A stretch of DNA of 64,000 bases from Icerya purchasi (taxonomy: Eukaryota; Arthropoda; Insecta; Hemiptera; Monophlebidae). The notes under the pieces were generated by a model that searched no databases, had not been told where the DNA came from, and worked only from the letters and a program-made list of their open reading frames with translations. A program made the position numbers and the translations under genes. The stretch covers positions 591,877,643 through 591,941,642 of the forward strand of contig CM077115.1 in NCBI GenBank assembly GCA_039619475.1, read 5' to 3'. Below are positions 54,611 through 64,000 of the stretch, in pieces (within the stretch, counting starts at the first letter, position 1; each line of letters opens with the position of its first letter).

Positions 54611-55910
54611 TCATACTTCACCACAACATTCAAAAATTTCTTGTATATATGTATAGAATGATCTAATTTTTGATTTAAATTTTTTCTGCAAATTTAGTGT
54701 ATCGAATAAATTACAGGGTAATATTGATATTGCAGCCCCACAGTCAACTTGTAATTTAACTGGCTGGCCATCTAAATAAACAGTTGCATAATAGCGATCA
54801 GAATTAGAATTACAATTTTTAATATTATAAATATCAGATATAGGTATAGGTTCTACAAAATTAGATTCACTATTATGTTTTTTCTGGTTAGATTTCGATT
54901 TCATGAGTGTTGAGATGCATACTTTCTCAACATTGCCTTTCTTATTACAGCTTTTACATGAAAGTGTATTTTTATCACGTTTGCAGTCTTTTGCAAGATG
55001 ATTATCATATCCGCAATACATACATAATCTATCAATTCCAAGGTGTTGATAATTAATTTTTCGCTTAAACGAGTTCGATCGCGCACGATTTTGATAATTT
55101 TGATTTAATCGAGTTTGGCTTTGGTGCCTCTGGTAGTTAAAATTACGATTTTTCGAACGAGGTTTATGTGTTGATATTTTATTAACTTCAGTAGGTGATG
55201 ATACTGGTCGATTATTAGCTATTTCTTTTGATACATTAATAGCAACCTCATGTGTTAACGCTACTTCTTTAATATCTTTGAAGGTTTTTTTATTTGATTG
55301 TATAGCTTTTTGTCGCATATTTTCATCTCTTAATCCTCGTATAAATTGTGATAGCAAAAATATGTCAGAAATATCAGCCTCACATTTTGGACAATATAAT
55401 TCACATTTAGTTATATACTTCTGTAACTCGCCGATGTAGTCTGTTACTGATTCGTGGCTTTTTTGTAATGCTGATAAAAATTTATGTCGTTGTAGTAATG
55501 CATTTTTTTGGTGGACATCGCTCTGCAGTATATCGTTTAACAATTTCACTATATGATGTATCCGTCACTTTATCTGGTGCTAACATATTTACAATTTTAG
55601 AATAATGTTCAGGACCTATCGAATTGAGTAATGTTTGCTGTTTATCTATATCAGATGCGATATCAGCTACATTGAAATATATCTCTAATCGTTCTATATA
55701 TTGTTTGAAATTCTCTCTTGATTCGTCAAATGTTTCAAATTTGTAATCTTTTGTTTCTCGCATTTTAGATATAGAAGACGAAGGTTTGTTTATTAACTGT
55801 TTAACTAAATTCATATATTCCATTTGCATTTTCATTTGCTTCTCTAATATTGATTCTAAATCTTTAACATCGACAACTGCCGTGTTGGTTTCCGGGTTTG
55901 AATCTGTCAT
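54611..55910 (-). pseudogene. gag: gag-protease pseudogene with 12 bp deletion, unit 54166-56364
   Basis: The halves are at 55482-55910 and 54611-55549. It has the 12 bp loss and Asn206 of the second zinc knuckle, but keeps Arg141 and lacks the ATGTG/CCACGC leader marks. It is an earlier branch of the subfamily seen at 17 and 24 kb. Confidence 0.85.
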
Positions 55911-56809
55911 TTTATATGTTTAATATGAATATATAAACAGGAGCCGTTTACGTGTAATAATAATAATTTTTGTACTCACAGATAATAAGTCCGCTTAAAA
56001 TTATTTGATCGTAAATGGTATTGATAATCGTCTTCCGCGCACAAAAAAAAGTTATCACTGTATACTTAGAAAAAACAGTAAACCAACCATTCTCGTCGCC
56101 ACTTTTATGTCTTGAATTTGATACTTGATTATATAATTAAGATACGTGAGTTCATATTGATAAAAAACATGATTCTTTTAACATTACATTTGATTATCGT
56201 TTTATATAGAAAAAAGTAACATAAGTACAAGAATACATAAGTACATGATACATGATAGAATGAATAACAATAATATATATATATATACTAACCCAATCAC
56301 GATATATCGATATAATAATTGATACTAAATAATATGTTACATAATAAAATGAAAATACATAACAACTAATATTATTTTCATAAAAATTTTAATAAAGCCA
56401 ATAAGGAAGAAGCTTTTCTTGTTTTGTTTAATAATGAAGCGAGCGGCTCATAAAAAAATAATAATAATTAGAAAAATCGACTCGACAATACTTGATGGGT
56501 GTTTTGTAGAGGACAAGAAAAAGTAAAGAAGTAAGTTGAAAAACAGAAGCGATTAATTAATTTTCTACTGTGAAATAGTATTTAATAAAAAAAGGAAAAG
56601 AACCATCAACTGCTACAACCACTTTGTAATTAACATGTTTATTAGTCACGAAACACGTTTTAACCGAAATTAAATTGATGGAATTGATTTCCTGCTGTTC
56701 CCCATCGCAATCACAATCGTAATGGTCGTATCCAATCTCTTCCCATAATTGCTGCTCGATTATTCTCATTTGTGATATAAAAGATTCCCTGTATAGAGCG
56801 GTTTTTGAA

Positions 56810-58121
56810 TCATACTTGAACTGAACATTCACCACAACATTCAAAAATTTCTTGTATATATGTATAGAATGATCTAATTTTTGATTTAAATTTTTTCTGC
56901 AAATTTAGTGTATCGAATAAATTACAGGGTAATATTGATATTGCAGCCCCACAGTCAACTTGTAATTTAACTGGCTGGCCATCTAAATAAACAGTTGCAT
57001 AATAGCGATCAGAATTAGAATTACAATTTTTAATATTATAAATATCAGATATAGGTATAGGTTCTACAAAATTAGATTCACTATTATGTTTTTTCTGGTT
57101 AGATTTCGATTTCATGAGTGTTGAGATGCATACTTTCTCAACATGGCCTTTCTTATTACAGCTTTTACATGAAAGTGTATTTTTATCACGTTTGCAGTCT
57201 TTTGCAAGATGATTATCATATCCGCAATACATACATAATCTGTCAATTCCAAGGTGTTGATAATTAATTTTTCGCTTAAACGAGTTCGATCGCGCACGAT
57301 TTTGATAATTTTGATTTAATCGAGTTTGGCTTTGGTGCCTCTGGTAGTTAAAATTACAATTTTTCGAACGAGGTTTATGTGTTGATATTTTATTAACTTC
57401 AGTAGGTGATGATACTGGTCGATTATTAGCTATTTCTTTTGATACATTAATAGCAACCTCATGTGTTAACGCTACTTCTTTAATATCTTTGAAGGTTTTT
57501 TTATTTGATTGTATAGCTTTTTGTCGCATATTTTCATCTCTTAATCCTCGTATAAATTGTGATAGCAAAAATATGTCAGAAATATCAGCCTCACATTTTG
57601 GACAATATAATTCACATTTAGTTATATACTTCTGTAACTCGCCGATGTAGTCTGTTACTGATTCGTGGCTTTTTTGTAATGCTGATAAAAATTTATGTCG
57701 TTGTAGTAATGCATTTTTTTGGTGGACATCGCTCTGCAGTATATCGTTTAACAATTTCACTATATGATGTATCCGTCACTTTATCTGGTGCTAACATATT
57801 TACAATTTTAGAATAATGTTCAGGACCTATCGAATTGAGTAATGTTTGCTGTTTATCTATATCAGATGCGATATCAGCTACATTGAAATATATCTCTAAT
57901 CGTTCTATATATTGTTTGAAATTCTCTCTTGATTCGTCAAATGTTTCAAATTTGTAATCTTTTGTTTCTCACATTTTAGATATAGAAGACGAAGGTTTGT
58001 TTATTAACTGTTTAACTAAATTCATATATTCCATTTGCATTTTCATTTGCTTCTCTAATATTGATTCTAAATCTTTAACATCGACAACTGCCATGTTGGT
58101 TTCCGGGTTTGAATCTGTCAT
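56810..58121 (-). pseudogene. gag: gag-protease pseudogene with extra stop codon, unit 56365-58577
   Basis: The second half is at 56810-57760, with Pro115, Arg131 and a private Cys135. The first half spans 57693-58121 but codon 51 is TGA (CGA elsewhere), and codon 10 is Met (ACG to ATG). Both are CpG transitions. The leader has the 2 bp gain. Confidence 0.85.
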
Positions 58122-59022
58122 TTTATATGTTTAATATAGATATATATAAACAGGAGCCGTTTACGTGTAATAATAATAATTTTTGTACTCACAGATAATA
58201 AGTCCGCTTAAAATTATTTGATCGTAAATGGTATTGATAATCGTCTTCCGCGCACAAAAAAAAGTTATCACTGTATACTTAGAAAAAACAGTAAACCAAC
58301 CATTCTCGTCGCCACTTTTATGTCTTGAATTTGATACTTGATTATATAATTAAGATACGTGAGTTCATATTGATAAAAAACATGATTCTTTTAACATTAC
58401 ATTTGATTATCGTTTTATATAGAAAAAAGTAACATAAGTACAAGAATACATAAGTACATGATACATGATAGAATGAATAACAATAATATATATATATATA
58501 CTAACCCGATCACGATATATCGATATAATAATTGATACTAAATAATATGTTACATAATAAAATGAAAATACATAACAACTAATATTATTTTCATAAAAAT
58601 TTTAATAAAGCCAATAAGGAAGAAGCTTTTCTTGTTTTGTTTAATAATGAAGCGAGCGGCTCATAAAAAAATAATAATAATTAGAAAAATCGACTCGACA
58701 ATACTTGATGGGTGTTTTGTAGAGGACAAGAAAAAGTAAAGAAGTAAGTTGAAAAACAGAAGCGATTAATTAATTTTCTACTGTGAAATAGTATTTAATA
58801 AAAAAAGGAAAAGAACCATCAACGGCTACAACCACTTTGTAATTAACATGTTTATTAGTCACAAAACACGTTTTAACCGAAATTAAATTGATGGAATTGA
58901 TTTCCTGCTGTTCCCCATCGCAATCACAATCGTAATGGTCGTATCCAATCTCTTCCCATAATTGCTGATCGATTATTCTCATTTGTGATATAAAAGATTC
59001 CCTGTATAGAGCGGTTTTTGAA

Positions 59023-60334
59023 TCATACTTGAACTGAACATTCACCACAACATTCAAAAATTTCTTGTATATATGTATAGAATGATCTAATTTTTGATTT
59101 AAATTTTTTCTGCAAATTTAGTGTATCGAATAAATTACAGGGTAATATTGATATTGCAGCCCCACAGTCAACTTGTAATTTAACTGGCTGGCCATCTAAA
59201 TAAACAGTTGCATAATAGCGATCAGAATTAGAATTACAATTTTTAATATTATAAATATCAGATATAGGTATAGGTTCTACAAAATTAGATTCACTATTAT
59301 GTTTTTTCTGGTTAGATTTCGATTTCATGAGTGTTGAGATGCATACTTTCTCAACATGGCCTTTCTTATTACAGCTTTTACATGAAAGTGTATTTTTATC
59401 ACGTTTGCAGTCTTTTGCAAGATGATTATCATATCCGCAATACATACATAATCTGTCAATTCCAAGGTGTTGATAATTAATTTTTCGCTTAAACGAGTTC
59501 GATCGCGCACGATTTTGATAATTTTGATTTAATCGAGTTTGGCTTTGGTGCCTCTGGTAGTTAAAATTACGATTTTTCGAACGAGGTTTATGTGTTGATA
59601 TTTTATTAACTTCAGTAGGTGATGATACTGGTCGATTATTAGCTATTTCTTTTGATACATTAATAGCAACCTCATGTGTTAACGCTACTTCTTTAATATC
59701 TTTGAAGGTTTTTTTATTTGATTGTATAGCTTTTTGTCGCATATTTTCATCTCTTAATCCTCGTATAAATTGTGATAGCAAAAATATGTCAGAAATATCA
59801 GCCTCACATTTTGGACAATATAATTCACATTTAGTTATATACTTCTGTAACTCGCCGATGTAGTCTGTTACTGATTCGTGGCTTTTTTGTAATGCTGATA
59901 AAAATTTATGTCGTTGTAGTAATGCATTTTTTTGGTGGACATCGCTCTGCAGTATATCGTTTAACAATTTCACTATATGATGTATCCGTCACTTTATCTG
60001 GTGCTAACATATTTACAATTTTAGAATAATGTTCAGGACCTATCGAATTGAGTAATGTTTGCTGTTTATCTATATCAGATGCGATATCAGCTACATTGAA
60101 ATATATCTCTAATCGTTCTATATATTGTTTGAAATTCTCTCTTGATTCGTCAAATGTTTCAAATTTGTAATCTTTTGTTTCTCGCATTTTAGATATAGAA
60201 GACGAAGGTTTGTTTATTAACTGTTTAACTAAATTCATATATTCCATTTGCATTTTCATTTGCTTCTCTAATATTGATTCTAAATCTTTAACATCGACAA
60301 CTGCCGTGTTGGTTTCCGGGTTTGAATCTGTCAT
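59023..60334 (-). pseudogene. gag: gag-protease pseudogene, unit 58578-60788
   Basis: The halves are at 59906-60334 and 59023-59973, with Pro115, Arg131, Arg135. The 3' frame (58770-59057) has a private Glu-to-Asp change. Confidence 0.85.
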
Positions 60335-61233
60335 TTTATATGTTTAATATGAATATATAAACAGGAGCCGTTTACGTGTAATAATAATAATTTTTGTACT
60401 CACAGATAATAAGTCCGCTTAAAATTATTTGATCGTAAATGGTATTGATAATCGTCTTCCGCGCACAAAAAAAAGTTATCACTGTATACTTAGAAAAAAC
60501 AGTAAACCAACCATTCTCGTCGCCACTTTTATGTCTTGAATTTGATACTTGATTATATAATTAAGATACGTGAGTTCATATTGATAAAAAACATGATTCT
60601 TTTAACATTACATTTGATTATCGTTTTATATAGAAAAAAGTAACATAAGTACAAGAATACATAAGTACATGATACATGATAGAATGAATAACAATAATAT
60701 ATATATATATACTAACCCGATCACGATATATCGATATAATAATTGATACTAAATAATATGTTACATAATAAAATGAAAATACATAACAACTAATATTATT
60801 TTCATAAAAATTTTAATAAAGCCAATAAGGAAGAAGCTTTTCTTGTTTTGTTTAATAATGAAGCGAGCGGCTCATAAAAAAATAATAATAATTAGAAAAA
60901 TCGACTCGACAATACTTGATGGGTGTTTTGTAGAGGACAAGAAAAAGTAAAGAAGTAAGTTGAAAAACAGAAGCGATTAATTAATTTTCTACTGTGAAAT
61001 AGTATTTAATAAAAAAAGGAAAAGAACCATCAACGGCTACAACCACTTTGTAATTAACATGTTTATTAGTCACAAAACACGTTTTAACCGAAATTAAATT
61101 GATGGAATTGATTTCCTGCTGTTCCCCATCGCAATCACAATCGTAATGGTCGTATCCAATCTCTTCCCATAATTGCTGCTCGATTATTCTCATTTGTGAT
61201 ATAAAAGATTCCCTGTATAGAGCGGTTTTTGAA

Positions 61234-62545
61234 TCATACTTGAACTGAACATTCACCACAACATTCAAAAATTTCTTGTATATATGTATAGAATGATCTA
61301 ATTTTTGATTTAAATTTTTTCTGCAAATTTAGTGTATCGAATAAATTACAGGGTAATATTGATATTGCAGCCCCACAGTCAACTTGTAATTTAACTGGCT
61401 GGCCATCTAAATAAACAGTTGCATAATAGCGATCAGAATTAGAATTACAATTTTTAATATTATAAATATCAGATATAGGTATAGGTTCTACAAAATTAGA
61501 TTCACTATTATGTTTTTTCTGGTTAGATTTCGATTTCATGAGTGTTGAGATGCATACTTTCTCAACATGGCCTTTCTTATTACAGCTTTTACATGAAAGT
61601 GTATTTTTATCACGTTTGCAGTCTTTTGCAAGATGATTATCATATCCGCAATACATACATAATCTATCAATTCCAAGGTGTTGATAATTAATTTTTCGCT
61701 TAAACGAGTTCGATCGCGCACGATTTTGATAATTTTGATTTAATCGAGTTTGGCTTTGGTGCCTCTGGTAGTTAAAATTACGATTTTTCGAACGAGGTTT
61801 ATGTGTTGATATTTTATTAACTTCAGTAGGTGATGATACTGGTCGATTATTAGCTATTTCTTTTGATACATTAATAGCAACCTCATGTGTTAACGCTACT
61901 TCTTTAATATCTTTGAAGGTTTTTTTATTTGATTGTATAGCTTTTTGTCGCATATTTTCATCTCTTAATCCTCGTATAAATTGTGATAGCAAAAATATGT
62001 CAGAAATATCAGCCTCGCATTTTGGACAATATAATTCACATTTAGTTATATACTTCTGTAACTCGCCGATGTAGTCTGTTACTGATTCGTGGCTTTTTTG
62101 TAATGCTGATAAAAATTTATGTCGTTGTAGTAATGCATTTTTTTGGTGGACATCGCTCTGCAGTATATCGTTTAACAATTTCACTATATGATGTATCCGT
62201 CACTTTATCTGGTGCTAACATATTTACAATTTTAGAATAATGTTCAGGACCTATCGAATTGAGTAATGTTTGCTGTTTATCTATATCAGATGCGATATAA
62301 GCTACATTGAAATATATCTCTAATCGTTCTATATATTGTTTGAAATTCTCTCTTGATTCATCAAATGTTTCAAATTTGTAATCTTTTGTTTCTCGCATTT
62401 TAGATATAGAAGACGAAGGTTTGTTTATTAACTGTTTAACTAAATTCATATATTCCATTTGCATTTTCATTTGCTTCTCTAATATTGATTCTAAATCTTT
62501 AACATCGACAACTGCCGTGTTGGTTTCCGGGTTTGAATCTGTCAT
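61234..62545 (-). pseudogene. gag: gag-protease pseudogene, unit 60789-62999
   Basis: The halves are at 62117-62545 and 61234-62184, with Pro115, Arg131, Arg135. The first half has Tyr83 but Thr53, which splits the usual AY pair and points to recombination or recurrent change. Confidence 0.85.
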
Positions 62546-63444
62546 TTTATATGTTTAATATGAATATATAAACAGGAGCCGTTTACGTGTAATAATAATA
62601 ATTTTTGTACTCACAGATAATAAGTCCGCTTAAAATTATTTGATCGTAAATGGTATTGATAATCGTCTTCCGCGCACAAAAAAAAGTTATCACTGTATAC
62701 TTAGAAAAAACAGTAAACCAACCATTCTCGTCGCCACTTTTATGTCTTGAATTTGATACTTGATTATATAATTAAGATACGTGAGTTCATATTGATAAAA
62801 AACATGATTCTTTTAACATTACATTTGATTATCGTTTTATATAGAAAAAAGTAACATAAGTACAAGAATACATAAGTACATGATACATGATAGAATGAAT
62901 AACAATAATATATATATATATACTAACCCGATCACGATATATCGATATAATAATTGATACTAAATAATATGTTACATAATAAAATGAAAATACATAACAA
63001 CTAATATTATTTTCATAAAAATTTTAATAAAGCCAATAAGGAAGAAGCTTTTCTTGTTTTGTTTAATAATGAAGCGAGCGGCTCATAAAAAAATAATAAT
63101 AATTAGAAAAATCGACTCGACAATACTTGATGGGTGTTTTGTAGAGGACAAGAAAAAGTAAAGAAGTAAGTTGAAAAACAGAAGCGATTAATTAATTTTC
63201 TACTGTGAAATAGTATTTAATAAAAAAAGGAAAAGAACCATCAACGGCTACAACCACTTTGTAATTAACATGTTTATTAGTCACAAAACACGTTTTAACC
63301 GAAATTAAATTGATGGAATTGATTTCCTGCTGTTCCCCATCGCAATCACAATCGTAATGGTCGTATCCAATCTCTTCCCATAATTGCTGCTCGATTATTC
63401 TCATTTGTGATATAAAAGATTCCCTGTATAGAGCGGTTTTTGAA

Positions 63445-64000
63445 TCATACTTGAACTGAACATTCACCACAACATTCAAAAATTTCTTGTATATATGTAT
63501 AGAATGATCTAATTTTTGATTTAAATTTTTTCTGCAAATTTAGTGTATCGAATAAATTACAGGGTAATATTGATATTGCAGCCCCACAGTCAACTTGTAA
63601 TTTAACTGGCTGGCCATCTAAATAAACAGTTGCATAATAGCGATCAGAATTAGAATTACAATTTTTAATATTATAAATATCAGATATAGGTATAGGTTCT
63701 ACAAAATTAGATTCACTATTATGTTTTTTCTGGTTAGATTTCGATTTCATGAGTGTTGAGATGCATACTTTCTCAACATGGCCTTTCTTATTACAGCTTT
63801 TACATGAAAGTGTATTTTTATCACGTTTGCAGTCTTTTGCAAGATGATTATCATATCCGCAATACATACATAATCTGTCAATTCCAAGGTGTTGATAATT
63901 AATTTTTCGCTTAAACGAGTTCGATCGCGCACGATTTTGATAATTTTGATTTAATCGAGTTTGGCTTTGGTGCCTCTGGTAGTTAAAATTACGATTTTTC
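63445..64000 (-). pseudogene. gag: gag C-terminal half and protease start, cut at its 5' side by the window edge
   Basis: The open frame covers both zinc knuckles and the DCGA protease start and ends at the common TGA. The unrecognised 3' frame of this copy is at 63192-63479. The TCTGTCAATT variant near 63875 is shared with the units at 57.2 and 59.5 kb. Confidence 0.85.

Larger units (their letters stand above)
1..64000 (-). repeat. Tandem array of a ~2,211 bp unit derived from a truncated Ty3/Gypsy retrotransposon
   Basis: The same block recurs head to tail across the window with a period of 2,211 bp and no intervening unique DNA. I phase units at the putative LTR 5' end on the minus strand. 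Unit upper bounds are then 1122, 3333, 5544, 7755, 9966, 12177, 14390, 16601, 18800, 21012, 23223, 25422, 27635, 29846, 32057, 34268, 36478, 38686, 40897, 43108, 45319, 47530, 49741, 51952, 54165, 56364, 58577, 60788 and 62999, giving 28 complete units and two partial ones. Length changes come from: a 2 bp gain just upstream of the gag start, a 2 bp gain in the LTR, a 12 bp loss at the protease end, a 3 bp loss at the LTR edge, and one 1 bp loss. Copies appear nearly identical by eye. Both ends of the array lie outside the window. Confidence 0.97.

Noticed and set aside
1..64000. CRISPR array or other short-repeat defence locus
   Set aside because: The repeat is 2.2 kb with coding content of a retrotransposon and there are no variable spacers between short repeats.
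1..64000. Bacterial or phage origin with operon-like repeated genes
   Set aside because: The tRNA-Ser primer site, Gypsy-type Gag with paired CCHC knuckles and retroviral-type protease are eukaryotic retroelement features; no ribosome binding sites precede the frames.
1..64000. Reverse transcriptase, RNase H or integrase remnants
   Set aside because: No YVDD-like, RNase H or integrase HHCC/DDE pattern appears in any frame; the unit passes from the protease fragment directly to AT-rich noncoding DNA.
1..64000. Pure assembly artefact
   Set aside because: Units carry private substitutions, indels and ordered haplotypes, which a simple assembly loop would not create; exact copy number still depends on the assembly.

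Overview
The whole 64 kb window is one uninterrupted head-to-tail tandem array. The repeat unit is about 2,211 bp, and there are 28 complete copies plus a partial copy at each edge. No unique flanking DNA and no cellular gene is visible. Window base 1 matches base 2,212, then 4,423 and so on. Unit length varies only between 2,199 and 2,213 bp, through a few small indels.

Each unit is a degraded, internally deleted Ty3/Gypsy-type LTR retrotransposon lying on the minus strand. Read 5' to 3' on the minus strand, a unit holds: a putative short LTR (about 257 bp) with a TATA box; a primer binding site matching the 3' end of tRNA-Ser(GCT) at 14 of 15 bases; a leader of about 176 bp; gag (capsid-type region, then two CX2CX4HX4C zinc knuckles); the start of an aspartic protease (DCGA active-site motif); then an unrecognised reading frame and about 190 bp of AT-rich noncoding DNA before the next LTR. 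Reverse transcriptase, RNase H and integrase are absent from every copy. A unit therefore equals one LTR plus one shortened internal domain, which is what LTR-LTR unequal exchange or a one-LTR circle would give.

All copies share two lesions. One is a one-base frame break at a run of seven A in the middle of gag. The other is an early end to the protease frame: TGA in most copies, CGA in two copies (45,666 and 52,299), where the frame runs on to a GRDW motif. The founder was therefore probably already dead when it was amplified. Copies differ by few substitutions, many of them CpG-to-TpG/CpA changes. The variants form haplotypes that recur at intervals of three units, which shows higher-order duplication and exchange within the array.

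The AT-rich composition, the element type and the primer choice suggest an invertebrate animal genome, probably an arthropod. This is inference; nothing in the window identifies the species. The region reads as a retrotransposon-derived satellite, perhaps heterochromatic.
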